A stretch of DNA of 64,000 nucleotides from the NCBI RefSeq assembly GCF_014836445.1, contig NZ_JACSQV010000013.1, positions 97,608-161,607 of the forward strand, in the 5' to 3' direction. The DNA comes from Cellulomonas avistercoris (GTDB lineage Bacteria > Actinomycetota > Actinomycetes > Actinomycetales > Cellulomonadaceae). The notes beneath the pieces were generated by a model. It did no database searches and had not been told where the DNA came from. It saw nothing but the letters and a program-made list of their open reading frames with translations. Below, one piece after another: positions 34,955 through 49,466 of the stretch (positions are counted from its first letter, which is position 1; each line of letters begins with the position of its first letter). The translations under genes and the position numbers were made by a program.

Positions 34955-36973
34955 GTGACAGACACCATCGACGCCGCCACGGCCACCACGGGCGGCTCAG
35001 GTTCCGGCAGCATCTCCGCGATGCGGCTTCCGGAGCTCCAGGCCCTCGCGTCCCAGCTCGGCGTGAAGGGCACGAGCAAGATGCGCAAGGGCGACCTGGT
35101 GCAGGCGATCTCCGCCGCGCGCTCCGGCGAGCGGCCGCAGGCCGCCGAGGCGCGCGCGACGGCGCGTCGGTCCCGGGTCGTGGTCGAGGAGAGCGCCCCG
35201 ACGACCGCACCGGTCGAGGACGCCCCGGCGGAGCGCACGCCGCGCACCCGGGAGCGCTCGGGCGGCGGCCGCGACGCGCTCGCCGGTCTGGAGGCCGCGC
35301 TGGACGCGCGCCTCGCGCCGGCCGAGCAGCGCGACGACCGAGCCGTGCGTGCCGCCGACGCGGCCGCGTCCGTGACGGGCGAGCGCCGCTCGCGCCGTGC
35401 GGGTCGTGGCGCGGGTGCGCCGCCGGCGCCGGAGGGTGCGCCGCAGCAGGACGAGCAGGCGGATCGGCCGCAGGGTGCCCGCCAGAACGGCGAGCGTCAG
35501 CAGGGCGAGCGTCAGCAGGGCGACCGTCAGGCCGGCGAGCGTCCGCAGGGCGAGCGTCCGCAGGGCGAGCACCAGCAGGGCGAGCGTCGGGCGGCCGGCC
35601 AGAACGGCGCCCCGGCCCCGCAGGCGGGCCAGGCGGCCAACGACCGGCTGGACGACGACGAGCGCGGCGGTCGCCGTCGGCGCTCGCGGGACCGCTTCCG
35701 CGACCGGGACCGCGACCGCAAGCGCGGCCGCACCCGGACGGGCCAGGGCGACCTGGCGGGCCTCGACGAGGTCGAGGTGACCGAGGACGACGTGCTGCTG
35801 CCCGTGGCCGGCATCCTCGACGTGCTGGACTCCTACGCGTTCGTGCGCACCACGGGCTACCTCCCGGGGCCGAACGACGTGTACGTCTCGCTCAACCAGG
35901 TCAAGAAGAACGGCCTGCGCCGGGGTGACGCGATCACCGGTGCCGTGCGCCAGCCCCGTGAGGGCGAGCAGACGCCCGCGGCGGGCAACCGCCCGAACAA
36001 GTTCAACGCGCTGGTCCGGCTCGACAGCGTCAACGGCACGCACCCCGACGAGGCGCGCACTCGCCCCGAGTTCAGCAAGCTGACGCCGCTGTACCCGCAG
36101 GAGCGGCTGCGCCTGGAGACCGAGCCGGGTCGTCTGACGCCGCGGGTCATCGACATCGTGGCGCCCATCGGCAAGGGCCAGCGCGGCCTCATCGTCGCGC
36201 CGCCCAAGGCGGGCAAGACGATCATCATGCAGCAGATCGCCAACGCGATCACGACCAACAACCCCGAGGTCCACCTCATGGTCGTGCTCGTCGACGAGCG
36301 CCCCGAAGAGGTCACCGACATGGAGCGGACCGTGAAGGGCGAGGTCATCGCCTCGACCTTCGACCGTCCCGCGTCCGACCACACGATCGTGGCGGAGCTC
36401 GCGATCGAGCGGGCCAAGCGTCTGGTCGAGCTCGGTCAGGACGTCGTCGTGCTGCTCGACTCGCTGACGCGCCTGTCGCGCGCCTACAACCTCGCGGCGC
36501 CCGCCTCGGGCCGCATCCTGTCCGGCGGCGTCGACGCCTCGGCGCTCTACCCGCCCAAGCGGTTCTTCGGCGCGGCGCGCAACATCGAGAACGGCGGCTC
36601 GCTGACGATCCTCGCCTCGGCCCTGGTCGAGACGGGCTCGAAGATGGACGAGGTCATCTTCGAGGAGTTCAAGGGCACCGGGAACATGGAGCTGCGGCTC
36701 TCGCGCTCGCTCGCCGACAAGCGCATCTTCCCGGCGGTGGACGTCAACGCGTCCGGCACCCGCCGCGAGGAGGTCCTCATGAGCAACGACGAGCTGAAGA
36801 TCGTCTACAAGCTGCGTCGCGTGCTCGGCGGCCTCGACCAGCAGCAGGCCATCGAGCTGCTGCTCGGCAAGCTCCGCGAGACCAAGTCCAACGTCGAGTT
36901 CCTGCTGCAGGTGCAGAAGACCACGCCGGGCCACGGCCCCGCCCTCGAGGAGGGTGTCGGCAAGGTCGTCTGA
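34955..36973 (+). CDS. rho: Transcription termination factor Rho
   Basis: This 672-residue protein has a Rho_N SAP-like motif at about 22-52 ([20 protein letters not shown]), then a low-complexity insert of about 190 residues rich in Arg, Gln, Gly and Glu. An S1-like RNA-binding domain follows (about 280-345, [17 protein letters not shown]), then the RecA-type ATPase with Walker [10 protein letters not shown] and Q/R loops ([11 protein letters not shown] region). It is a hexameric helicase that ends transcripts. The insert contains a 15-bp tandem repeat. The long insert is typical of high-GC Gram-positives. Confidence 0.96.
   Translation: MTDTIDAATATTGGSGSGSISAMRLPELQALASQLGVKGTSKMRKGDLVQAISAARSGERPQAAEARATARRSRVVVEESAPTTAPVEDAPAERTPRTRERSGGGRDALAGLEAALDARLAPAEQRDDRAVRAADAAASVTGERRSRRAGRGAGAPPAPEGAPQQDEQADRPQGARQNGERQQGERQQGDRQAGERPQGERPQGEHQQGERRAAGQNGAPAPQAGQAANDRLDDDERGGRRRRSRDRFRDRDRDRKRGRTRTGQGDLAGLDEVEVTEDDVLLPVAGILDVLDSYAFVRTTGYLPGPNDVYVSLNQVKKNGLRRGDAITGAVRQPREGEQTPAAGNRPNKFNALVRLDSVNGTHPDEARTRPEFSKLTPLYPQERLRLETEPGRLTPRVIDIVAPIGKGQRGLIVAPPKAGKTIIMQQIANAITTNNPEVHLMVVLVDERPEEVTDMERTVKGEVIASTFDRPASDHTIVAELAIERAKRLVELGQDVVVLLDSLTRLSRAYNLAAPASGRILSGGVDASALYPPKRFFGAARNIENGGSLTILASALVETGSKMDEVIFEEFKGTGNMELRLSRSLADKRIFPAVDVNASGTRREEVLMSNDELKIVYKLRRVLGGLDQQQAIELLLGKLRETKSNVEFLLQVQKTTPGHGPALEEGVGKVV
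35489..35593 (+). repeat. 15-bp tandem repeat in the rho insert
   Basis: Seven units of GGCGAGCGTCAGCAG-like sequence encode [10 protein letters not shown]-type pentapeptides. Units 1 and 2 are identical, as are 4 and 5. Because units are in frame, copy number can change without breaking rho. Confidence 0.88.
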
Positions 36974-36990
36974 CCTCCTACGCCGGCACG

Positions 36991-37026
36991 CGACGGCCCC
37001 GCACCCCACCCGGTGCGGGGCCGTCG
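36991..37026 (+). terminator. Terminator hairpin after rho
   Basis: A perfect 15-bp stem (36991-37005 with 37012-37026) with a 6-base loop CCACCC lies 18 bases after the rho stop. No U-run follows. Confidence 0.75.
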
Positions 37027-37135
37027 GCGTCCCGCCCGGTCGGGTGCGACCGTCCCGGTCGGCCACGTGGTGGGGACGGACGGCTCGTCCTGACTCCGCG
37101 GGGCGGGAAGTTTTCGCGGCCGCCCGCCGTTCTGG

Positions 37136-37141
37136 CACAAT
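37136..37141 (+). promoter_or_regulatory. -10 element of the rpmE promoter
   Basis: CACAAT in the context GGCACAATGG is identical to the element before the VKOR gene. A TTTTCG hexamer lies 19 bases upstream as a possible -35. The leader to rpmE is about 66 bases. Confidence 0.45.
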
Positions 37142-37214
37142 GGTCCGTCGGTCTGCGGTTCACCGGCGCGGTACGCGCGTCCGGACCCGGAGACGAAACC
37201 CAAGGAGAACCCCC

Positions 37215-37430
37215 GTGAAGTCTGGTATCCACCCGGAGTACGTCCTCACCGAGGTCACGTGCACCTGCGGCAGCACGTTCGTCACGCGCTCGACGGTGAC
37301 GAGCGGCAAGATCCACGCCGACGTCTGCAGCGCCTGCCACCCGTTCTACACGGGCAAGCAGAAGATCCTCGACACCGGTGGCCGTGTGGCCCGGTTCGAG
37401 GCCCGCTACGGCAAGAAGACGGCGAACTAG
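37215..37430 (+). CDS. rpmE: 50S ribosomal protein L31 (zinc-binding form)
   Basis: The 71-residue protein begins [11 protein letters not shown] and keeps the four zinc ligands Cys16, Cys18, Cys38 and Cys41 (CTCGS and CSACHPF) and the [20 protein letters not shown] end. It is the C+ form that is replaced by a zinc-free paralogue under zinc limitation in other actinobacteria. GTG 37215 has AAGGAG upstream. Confidence 0.97.
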   Translation: MKSGIHPEYVLTEVTCTCGSTFVTRSTVTSGKIHADVCSACHPFYTGKQKILDTGGRVARFEARYGKKTAN

Positions 37431-37556
37431 CTCCTCCGCAGCGCCGGTGCGACCGGCGGACGACGGCCCTCCATGGCCGTGTCCGCCCGCGCACCGGCGC
37501 TGTCGCTGTGTGCGGCCGTCGGCCGCGCGGGTCGTCGGCCAGTGGGAGGACAGGAC

Positions 37557-38648
37557 GTGGAGCAGCTCGACGCCGTCGAGGCGATGCTCGTGGAGCACGC
37601 GGAGATCGAGCGCGACCTCTCGGACCCGTCCGTGCACGCCGACGCGGCGCGCGCACGCCGGCTCGGCCGGCGCTACGCCGAGCTGGGCCGTGTCGTGCAG
37701 GCGTACCGGCAGTGGCGCGCCGCGGCCGAGGACGCCGAGGCGGCCGCGGAGCTCGCGGCCGAGGACGAGGCCTTCGCGGTCGAGGTCCCCGCGCTGCAGG
37801 CCGCCGCGGCCCAGGCGGCCGACCGGCTGCACCGCGTGCTCGTGCCGCGCGACCCGGACGACGCGCGCGACGTCATCCTCGAGGTCAAGGCGGGGGAGGG
37901 CGGCGAGGAGTCCGCGCTGTTCGCGGGCGACCTGCTGCGCATGTACACGCGCTACGCCGAGCGCCAGGGCTGGAGCGTGCAGGTGCTCGACGCGACCCCG
38001 TCGGACCTGGGCGGCGTCAAGGACGCGCAGGTCGCGGTGAAGGCCCGCACCGCTGGAGCCCCCGAGGACGGCGTCTGGGCGCACCTGAAGTACGAGGGCG
38101 GCGTGCACCGCGTGCAGCGCGTGCCGGTCACCGAGTCCCAGGGGCGCATCCACACGTCGGCCGCCGGGGTCATGGTCTTCCCCGAGGCCGACGACGAGGG
38201 TGACGTCGACGTCGACGTCAACGACCTGCGGATCGACGTGTACCGCTCGTCCGGACCCGGTGGCCAGTCGGTCAACACCACGGACTCGGCGGTGCGGATC
38301 ACGCACCTGCCCACGGGGATCGTCGTGTCGATGCAGAACGAGAAGTCCCAGCTGCAGAACCGCGAGCAGGCGATGCGCGTGCTCCGGGCGCGGCTGCTCG
38401 CGGCCCGGCAGGAGGAGGCGGCGGCCGCGGCGAGCGAGGCGCGCCGCTCGCAGGTCCGCACGGTGGACCGCTCGGAGCGCATCCGGACGTACAACTTCCC
38501 GGAGAACCGCATCGTCGACCACCGCACGGGCTACAAGGCGTACAACCTCGACCAGGTGCTCGACGGCGACCTCGGACCCGTCATCGCGTCGGCGGTCGAG
38601 GCGGACGACGCCGCGCGCCTGGCCGCCGCGGGCGGTGGTGGCGCGTGA
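37557..38648 (+). CDS. prfA: Peptide chain release factor 1
   Basis: The 363-residue protein has the catalytic GGQ in [17 protein letters not shown] and the tripeptide PVT in [18 protein letters not shown], the PxT signature that reads UAA and UAG. An N-terminal coiled domain and [20 protein letters not shown] complete the fold. GTG 37557 has GGGAGGA upstream. Its stop overlaps prmC by 4 bp, so the factor and its GGQ methylase are coupled. Confidence 0.97.
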   Translation: MEQLDAVEAMLVEHAEIERDLSDPSVHADAARARRLGRRYAELGRVVQAYRQWRAAAEDAEAAAELAAEDEAFAVEVPALQAAAAQAADRLHRVLVPRDPDDARDVILEVKAGEGGEESALFAGDLLRMYTRYAERQGWSVQVLDATPSDLGGVKDAQVAVKARTAGAPEDGVWAHLKYEGGVHRVQRVPVTESQGRIHTSAAGVMVFPEADDEGDVDVDVNDLRIDVYRSSGPGGQSVNTTDSAVRITHLPTGIVVSMQNEKSQLQNREQAMRVLRARLLAARQEEAAAAASEARRSQVRTVDRSERIRTYNFPENRIVDHRTGYKAYNLDQVLDGDLGPVIASAVEADDAARLAAAGGGGA

Positions 38649-39571
38649 GCGGCACGGCCACGGCGCACGGCACCGGCCCGGGCCTGCGGGCGTACGTCGA
38701 GGGCGCGACCGCGGTGCTCGCCGAGGCCGGCGTGCCCTCCGCGCGGCACGACGCGATCGCGCTGGCGGCGTGCGCCCTGGGTCTGCCGCGCGTGGAGCTC
38801 GTGCTGCCCCCGCCGCTGCCGGAGGGTTTCGCGCGGCGGTACGCGGAGCTCGTCGAGCGCCGCCGCGCGCGCGAGCCGCTGCAGCACATCGTCGGGCACA
38901 CCGTCTTCCGCTACGTCACGCTGCGCGTCGAGCCGGGGGTGTTCGTGCCGCGGCCGGAGACGGAGACGGTCGCGCAGCTCGCGATCGACGAGGCCGCGGC
39001 CGTCGCCGCGCGCGGCGGGCGTCCGCTCGTCGTCGACCTGTGCACCGGCACGGGTGCGATCGCGGTGTCGGTCGACACCGAGGTGCCCGCGAGCCGCGTC
39101 GTCGCGGTCGACCTGTCCGACGAGGCTGTCGGGCTGGCGCGGGCCAACGCGACCGCGGTCGCGGGCCCCGACCTGCGGGTCGTGCAGGGGGACGTGCGCG
39201 ACCCCGCGCTCCTCGCCGAGCTCGACGGCACGGTCGACGTCGTGGTGTCCAACCCGCCCTACATCCCGCCGCACGCGGTGCCCCTCGACCCGGAGGTCCG
39301 CGACCACGACCCGGACCTGGCGCTGTACGGCGGAGGGGCCGACGGTCTCGACGTGCCGCGCGGCGTCGTCGCCGCGGCGGCCCGCCTGCTCGCGCCCGGC
39401 GGGCTGCTGGTGATGGAGCACGCCGAGGTGCAGGACGTCGCGGCGCGCGCCGCCGCCGACGCGACGGGCGCGTTCACCGACGTGCGCACCGTGCCGGACC
39501 TCACGGGCCGCCCGCGCACGCTCGTCGCTCGGCGGGTCGCACACGTGATCGTGGGAGACTCGCCCGCGTGA
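38645..39571 (+). CDS. prmC: Release factor glutamine methyltransferase
   Basis: The 308-residue protein has [15 protein letters not shown] (SAM site) and VVSNPPYIP, the NPPY motif that binds the target glutamine, plus [14 protein letters not shown] in the N-terminal RF-binding part. It methylates the GGQ glutamine of release factors. The GTG start overlaps prfA and its stop overlaps tsaC, both by GTGA. Confidence 0.95.
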   Translation: MSGTATAHGTGPGLRAYVEGATAVLAEAGVPSARHDAIALAACALGLPRVELVLPPPLPEGFARRYAELVERRRAREPLQHIVGHTVFRYVTLRVEPGVFVPRPETETVAQLAIDEAAAVAARGGRPLVVDLCTGTGAIAVSVDTEVPASRVVAVDLSDEAVGLARANATAVAGPDLRVVQGDVRDPALLAELDGTVDVVVSNPPYIPPHAVPLDPEVRDHDPDLALYGGGADGLDVPRGVVAAAARLLAPGGLLVMEHAEVQDVAARAAADATGAFTDVRTVPDLTGRPRTLVARRVAHVIVGDSPA

Positions 39572-40248
39572 GCATCCGTATCAAGGACGCGACCGACCCG
39601 GCGACCTGGGGCCCCGCGATCGACGAGGCGGTCAACGCCGTCGGCCGTGGCGCGCTCGTGGTCCTGCCCACCGACACCGTCTACGGCATCGGGGCCGACG
39701 CGTTCGACCCGCGTGCCGTGCAGGCGCTGCTGGACGCCAAGGGACGCGGCCGGCAGATGCCGCCGCCGGTGCTCATCCCGGACGTGCGGACGCTCGACGG
39801 CCTCGCGACCGACGTCCCCGACGCCGTCCGCGCGCTGGCGGAGGCGTTCTGGCCCGGTGGCCTGACGGTCATCCTGCGGGCCCAGCCGTCGCTCGCGTGG
39901 GACCTGGGCGAGACGCACGGCACCGTCGCGCTGCGCATGCCGGACCACCCGGCCGCGCTGGCGCTGCTGCGCCGCACGGGTCCGCTCGCCGTCTCGAGCG
40001 CGAACCTCACCGGACGTCCCGCCGCGACCACGGCGCAGGAGGCCGACGAGCAGCTCGGGGACGCGGTCGCCGTGGTCCTCGACGGCGGGCCGGCCCCCGG
40101 CGGGGTGGCGTCGACGATCCTCGACGCCACGGGCGACGTCCTGCGCGTCGTGCGGCTCGGCGCGGTGGACCTCGCGGCGCTCGCCGCGGTGGCGCCCGTC
40201 ATGGCACCGCCGCCGGCGCCGGAGACCCGCGGGACGCCCGCGTCGTGA
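39568..40248 (+). CDS. L-threonylcarbamoyladenylate synthase (TsaC/Sua5/YrdC family)
   Basis: The 226-residue protein has the YrdC fold motifs GALVVLPTDTVYGIGADAF, the catalytic KGRGRQMPPPVLI (usually KxR), FWPGGLTVIL, VALRMPDHPAAL and GPLAVSSANLTG. It makes threonylcarbamoyl-AMP for t6A37 of ANN-decoding tRNAs. It is shorter than Sua5, so it is the TsaC-like form. It is translationally coupled to prmC and to the next gene. Confidence 0.92.
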   Translation: MSIRIKDATDPATWGPAIDEAVNAVGRGALVVLPTDTVYGIGADAFDPRAVQALLDAKGRGRQMPPPVLIPDVRTLDGLATDVPDAVRALAEAFWPGGLTVILRAQPSLAWDLGETHGTVALRMPDHPAALALLRRTGPLAVSSANLTGRPAATTAQEADEQLGDAVAVVLDGGPAPGGVASTILDATGDVLRVVRLGAVDLAALAAVAPVMAPPPAPETRGTPAS

Positions 40249-41354
40249 GGACCTACGTTCTCGTCGCCGTCATCGCCGCGGTCGTCACCTACCTGACGAC
40301 GCCGCTGGCACGGTGGTGCGCGCTGCGCTGGGGTGCCATCACGGCGGTGCGCGACCGTGACGTGCACGCGATCCCGACACCGCGGCTCGGGGGGATGGCG
40401 ATGTTCGCCGGCCTCCTGGTGGCGCTGCTCATGGGGTCGCGGCTGCCCTTCCTCGAGCCCGTGTACGCGAACCCACGGCCCATCTTCGGCATCGTCGGCG
40501 GCGCGGCGCTGGTGTGCGCGCTCGGCGTGGCCGACGACATCTGGGACCTCGACTGGCTCACCAAGCTCATGGGGCAGGTCCTCGCGGCGGGCTTCCTGGC
40601 GTGGCAGGGCGTGCTGCTCTACCAGCTCCCGATCGGTGGTGTGCTGAGCGGCTCGTCGCGCACCGCGGTCTTCGTCACCGTGGTGTCGGTGGTGGTCGCG
40701 ATGAACGCCGTGAACTTCGTCGACGGGCTCGACGGGCTCGCCGCGGGGGTCCTCGCGATCGGCGGCACCGCGTTCTTCGTGTACGCCTACCTGCTGACGG
40801 TCAGCACCCGGGACGACTACTCGAACCTGGCGACGCTCGTGGTGGGGGTGATGGTGGGCGTGTGCGTGGGCTTCCTGCCGTACAACCTGTACCCCGCCCG
40901 CATCTTCATGGGGGACTCCGGCTCGATGCTGCTCGGCTTCGTCATGGCCGCGGCGGCCATCGTCGTCACGGGCCAGATCGACTACCTCGCGGTCGTCGAG
41001 CGCGTGCGGTTCCCGGCGTTCGTGCCGATCCTGCTGCCGATCGCGGTCCTCGTCCTGCCGCTGCTGGACATGGGCCTGGCGATCGTCCGGCGGCTGCTGC
41101 GCGGCAAGAGCCCGTTCCACCCCGACCGGCTGCACCTGCACCACCGGCTGCTGGCGCTCGGCCACAGCCACCGCCGTGCCGTCGCCATCATGTACGTCTG
41201 GACGGCCGTGCTGGCGTTCGGCGTCGCGGCGCTGGCCGTCCTGTCGACCACGACCGTCCTCGTCGCCACCGGCGTCGGCGTCGTCGTGGCCACGGTCCTG
41301 ACCCTCGGCCCGCTGCGCGGGCGCACCCCGACCTCCGTGGAGGCCCTGCCATGA
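40245..41354 (+). CDS. Polyprenyl-phosphate GlcNAc-1-phosphate transferase (WecA/Rfe/MraY family)
   Basis: The 369-residue integral membrane enzyme has about 11 helices. Motifs are AIPTPRLGGMAMFAG, GVADDIWDLDWLTKLMGQ (catalytic DD), MNAVNFVDGLDGLAAG, RIFMGDSGSMLLGFV and SPFHPDRLHLHHRLL (the HIHH-like loop that sets WecA apart from MraY). It transfers GlcNAc-1-P to decaprenyl-P, starting arabinogalactan-like or other wall polymers. GTG 40245 overlaps the tsaC stop. Confidence 0.93.
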   Translation: MRTYVLVAVIAAVVTYLTTPLARWCALRWGAITAVRDRDVHAIPTPRLGGMAMFAGLLVALLMGSRLPFLEPVYANPRPIFGIVGGAALVCALGVADDIWDLDWLTKLMGQVLAAGFLAWQGVLLYQLPIGGVLSGSSRTAVFVTVVSVVVAMNAVNFVDGLDGLAAGVLAIGGTAFFVYAYLLTVSTRDDYSNLATLVVGVMVGVCVGFLPYNLYPARIFMGDSGSMLLGFVMAAAAIVVTGQIDYLAVVERVRFPAFVPILLPIAVLVLPLLDMGLAIVRRLLRGKSPFHPDRLHLHHRLLALGHSHRRAVAIMYVWTAVLAFGVAALAVLSTTTVLVATGVGVVVATVLTLGPLRGRTPTSVEALP

Positions 41355-41797
41355 CCACCGACCCCGCTCCCGCACCCGCGCCGGACCCCACCGAGGGCGT
41401 GTTCCGTCGTGCGCTGCGCGACACGGGCGTCCTGCTCGGCGCGCTGACCGTGCTCGGCGTCGGCGTCGGCGCGCTCGTCGCCGGCCTGCCGGGCGTCTGG
41501 GGAGCGCTCATCGGCGTGGGCCTGGCGCTGGTCTTCTCGGGGACGACCGTGGTCGCGATGCTGCGCACGCTGCACTCGCCGCCGCACACGATGGCGGCCG
41601 TCGTCATGGGGACCTGGCTCGCCAAGGTCCTGGTCGTGGTGGTCGTCCTGGCGCTGCTGCGCGACCACGACTTCTACTCCCGGGGCGTGCTCGCGGCGGT
41701 GCTCGCGCTGGGGGTCGTCGCGTCGGCCGTCCTCGACTTCCGGGCCGTGAACAACGGCCGCGTGCCGTACGTCGAGCCCGGTGCCGGCGGACGGTGA
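41351..41797 (+). CDS. AtpI-like small membrane protein
   Basis: The 148-residue protein has four predicted helices after a Pro/Ala tail (MTTDPAPAPAPDPTEG) and ends in a hydrophilic RVPYVEPGAGGR. Position directly before atpB, topology and the TWLAKVLVVVVVLALL segment match the loosely conserved subunit I proteins of actinobacterial ATP synthase operons, thought to help assemble the c-ring. The ATG overlaps the upstream stop (ATGA). Confidence 0.75.
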   Translation: MTTDPAPAPAPDPTEGVFRRALRDTGVLLGALTVLGVGVGALVAGLPGVWGALIGVGLALVFSGTTVVAMLRTLHSPPHTMAAVVMGTWLAKVLVVVVVLALLRDHDFYSRGVLAAVLALGVVASAVLDFRAVNNGRVPYVEPGAGGR

Positions 41798-41851
41798 TCC
41801 GCATCACCACACGAGCCCACGAGGAGGGCCGGACCTAGGTCACCCATGGGT

Positions 41852-41857
41852 TAGGCT
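41852..41857 (+). promoter_or_regulatory. -10 element of the atp operon
   Basis: TAGGCT lies 82 bases before the Shine-Dalgarno-matched codon of atpB. The 10-bp palindrome GACCTAGGTC (41832-41841) overlaps the expected -35 position and may be a regulator site. Confidence 0.4.
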
Positions 41858-41890
41858 TTCCCCCATCCACGACGGCCAGGTGCTGCTGGT

Positions 41891-42745
41891 GTGCCCGCGA
41901 CGAGGCGGCATCGGCCATCACGACCACAGGAGACCGCACTGTCCAGCATCGCGACGATCCTGCCGCTCGCCGCGGACGAGAGCGGCTTCCACACCCCGAC
42001 GATCGCCGACTTCTTCCCGGCGCCGTTCCTCTTCGAGGGCACCATCTTCGAGTTCAACCGGATGCAGCTCGTCCGTGTGATCGCGACCGTGGCGCTCGTG
42101 GTGGTCATGGTGATCGCCGCCCGCAAGGCGAAGCTGGTCCCGAGCCGTGGTCAGAACGTCGTCGAGCTCCTGCTGGACTTCGTGCGCGTGAACGTCGCCG
42201 AGGACATCATCGGCAAGGAGAAGGCGCACAAGTACGTCGCGCTGCTCACGACGATCTTCTTCGCGATCCTCGCGTTCAACATCACGGGCATCATCCCGGG
42301 CCTCAACATCGCCGGCTCGGCGCTGATCGGCCTGCCGGTCATGCTCGCGCTGTGGGTCTACGTCATGTACCTCGGCGCGGGCGTCCGGGCGCACGGCCTG
42401 GGGGGCTTCCTCAAGGCCAGCCTCTTCCCGCCGGGAGTGCCGCCGTTCCTCTACGTGCTGCTGACGCCGGTCGAGTTCCTCACCGTGTTCATCCTGCGGC
42501 CCGTGACCCTGGCCGTCCGACTCATGGCCAACATGGTGGCCGGCCACCTCATGCTCGTGCTCTGCTTCGCCGCGACGGACTTCTTCGTCCGCTCGATGTC
42601 GGGCATGAGCGTGTTCGCGGTGCCGAGCCTCCTGGGCGGGTTCGCGATCACGCTGTTCGAGGTGTTCGTCGCGGCTCTGCAGGCCTACATCTTCGTCGTC
42701 CTGGCGGCTGTCTACATCAGCCAGTCGATCTCCGACGAGCACTGA
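41891..42745 (+). CDS. atpB: ATP synthase Fo subunit a
   Basis: The protein has five or six helices with the proton-channel Arg in FILRPVTLAVRLMANMVAGH and the LFEVFVAALQAYIFVVLAAVYIS C-terminus (about residues 254-276). I give the first standard start, GTG 41891 (284 residues), but AGGAG lies correctly spaced (7 bases) before an in-frame CTG at 41939, which may be the true start and would yield 268 residues beginning LSSIATILPLAADE. It heads the atpBEFHAGDC operon, the proton-driven ATP synthase of the membrane. Confidence 0.93.
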   Translation: MPATRRHRPSRPQETALSSIATILPLAADESGFHTPTIADFFPAPFLFEGTIFEFNRMQLVRVIATVALVVVMVIAARKAKLVPSRGQNVVELLLDFVRVNVAEDIIGKEKAHKYVALLTTIFFAILAFNITGIIPGLNIAGSALIGLPVMLALWVYVMYLGAGVRAHGLGGFLKASLFPPGVPPFLYVLLTPVEFLTVFILRPVTLAVRLMANMVAGHLMLVLCFAATDFFVRSMSGMSVFAVPSLLGGFAITLFEVFVAALQAYIFVVLAAVYISQSISDEH

Positions 42746-43655
<910 letters not shown>

Positions 43656-43656
<1 letters not shown>

Positions 43657-44468
43657 TGCGCGGGACCAGTCGCGCCTCGCTGCAGGCGGTGGAGAACCGG
43701 TTCGCACCGGTCGTCCGCGCCGCCGGCGGCCCGGCACGCACGATCGGCGAGGAGCTGTTCGCCCTCGTCGACGCGCTCGACGCGTCGGGGTCGCTGCGCC
43801 GCACGCTCGCGGACCCCTCGCTCGAGGCGGACGCCAAGAGCGGGCTGGTCGCACGGCTGCTCGACGGTGCGGACCCCCGCACCGTGGAGATCGCGCAGGC
43901 GCTCGTGCGCTCGCGCTGGTCGGCGGACGCCGACCTCGCGCACGCGGCCGAGCGGCTCGGGTTCGTGGCGCTGCTGTCGTCGGCGCAGAGCGCCGGGACG
44001 CTCGAGCGGGTGGAGAGCGAGCTGTTCGCGATCACCCGTGCGCTGGCCGGCCAGCGCGAGGTGCGGCGGTACCTGCTGGACGACGCCTATCCGGCGCAGG
44101 CGCGGGGCGAGCTGGTCGAGCGTCTGCTCGGCGACCAGCGTGACCCGATCACCCTGGCGGTGGCGCGCCGCGCAGCGGTCGCCCCCCGTGGGCGTCGGTA
44201 CGTCACGACCCTGAACCATGTCGGTGACGTGATCGCCGAGCTGCGCAGCCTGGAGGTCGCCACCGTCGTGGCGGCCTCGCCGCTCACCCCGACGCAGACG
44301 GCTCGTCTGGCGGACCTGCTCGGACGCGCCCTCGGGCGCGCCGTCCAGGTCAACGTCGTGGTGGACCCCGACGTCGTGGGAGGCCTGCGCGTGCAGTCCG
44401 GTCCCGACGTCATCGACTCGACCGTCCTCTCCCGACTCGCCGACGCACGCCGGCAGCTGGCCGGCTGA
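43656..44468 (+). CDS. atpH: ATP synthase F1 subunit delta
   Basis: The 270-residue protein has a typical helical N-domain (SLQAVENRFAPVVRAAGGPA) and a C-terminal segment VDPDVVGGLRVQSGPDVIDSTVLSRLADARR (about 234-264) as in all delta subunits. It is longer than the 177-residue E. coli form because actinobacterial delta carries extra helices. It links the b stalk to F1. Confidence 0.95.
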
Positions 44469-44537
44469 CAAACGCCGGAGCACCGGCCCACGACACACCG
44501 CACGCGCACGGCGCGTGCGTCAGATGAGGAGAACGCC

Positions 44538-46166
<1,629 letters not shown>

Positions 46167-46168
46167 GC

Positions 46169-48624
<2,456 letters not shown>

Positions 48625-48671
48625 GCCCTCGGGCCCAGACGACGTACCGCACCGACTCAGGAGGCAGCACG

Positions 48672-48959
48672 GTGGCACAGCTCGAGGTCGACGTCGTCGC
48701 AGCGGACGGCAAGGTGTGGTCCGGCACCGCGCGTCAGGTGTCGGCTCCCGCAGCCGACGGTGACATCGGCATCCTCGCGGGGCACACACCGATCCTGTCG
48801 GTGCTGCGCCCGGGCGCGGTCCGCGTGGTCCCGGCAGGAGGCGGTGCGCCGCTGTCCTGGCAGGTCGACGGAGGGTTCCTCTCCGTCGACTCCGACCTGG
48901 TGACGGTGGTGGTCGACTCCGCCTCGACGACGGCGGGCGCCGCCCCGACCGGGCACTGA
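48672..48959 (+). CDS. atpC: ATP synthase F1 subunit epsilon
   Basis: The 95-residue protein has the beta-sandwich motifs LEVDVVAADGKVWSG, DGDIGILAGHTPILSVL and VDGGFLSVDSDLVTVVV. It lacks the C-terminal helical hairpin of longer epsilon subunits, so it is a short form that cannot inhibit in the E. coli way. GTG 48672 has AGGAGG upstream. Confidence 0.94.
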   Translation: MAQLEVDVVAADGKVWSGTARQVSAPAADGDIGILAGHTPILSVLRPGAVRVVPAGGGAPLSWQVDGGFLSVDSDLVTVVVDSASTTAGAAPTGH

Positions 48960-48989
48960 CGCGGCGGACGTCGGCGAGGAGGTCACGGC

Positions 48990-49439
48990 GTGAACGGTGC
49001 GGCGTGGTTGGTCGTCGTCCTGGCCTCGCTGGTGGCCCTCGCCGGCGTCGTCGCAGGTCTGTGGTTGTCCCGCACCCGCACGCTCGCGCGCCGGGTGGGC
49101 TCGTTCTCCTGCCTGCTCGTCGAGGTGGGGCGCGAGGGCCCGTCGTCGCCAGCGCGCGGCGTCGGGCAGTACGGCGCCGTGACGCTCTACTGGTGGCGAC
49201 GCCTGTCGATCGTGCCCAGGCCCGCGCGCACGTGGTCGCGGGGCAGCATCGAGGTGCTGGAGCGCACGGTCCTGCCGTCGGTGCCCGGCCGGCCGCAGGC
49301 GGTCGTGGCACGCTGCCGGGTGGTGCCGTCGTCGGGCGGCGCGCCCCGTGAGATCCGCCTGCAGATGTCGGCGGACGCGTACGCAGGCTTCACCTCGTGG
49401 CTCGAGGCCACCCCGTCCCGGGTCGGCAAGGTCATCTGA
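48990..49439 (+). CDS. DUF2550 family membrane protein
   Basis: The 149-residue protein has one N-terminal helix (about 5-26), then a short cytosolic domain with RRVGSFSCLLVEVG, GVGQYGAVTLYWWRRLSIVPRP and a REIRLQMSADAYAGFTSWLE end. It always neighbours atpC in actinobacteria; function unknown. GTG 48990 follows CGAGGAGGTC. Confidence 0.85.
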   Translation: MNGAAWLVVVLASLVALAGVVAGLWLSRTRTLARRVGSFSCLLVEVGREGPSSPARGVGQYGAVTLYWWRRLSIVPRPARTWSRGSIEVLERTVLPSVPGRPQAVVARCRVVPSSGGAPREIRLQMSADAYAGFTSWLEATPSRVGKVI

Positions 49440-49466
49440 CCCCGCAGCAACTGGAGGAGAGCGCGC

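Noticed and set aside
34749..34958. A 69-codon gene before rho
   Set aside because: No Shine-Dalgarno and low-complexity content; kept only as a possible leader frame in the findings.
34997..37138. A 713-codon minus-strand frame opposite rho
   Set aside because: It is a shadow of rho; the plus strand holds the Rho ATPase motifs.
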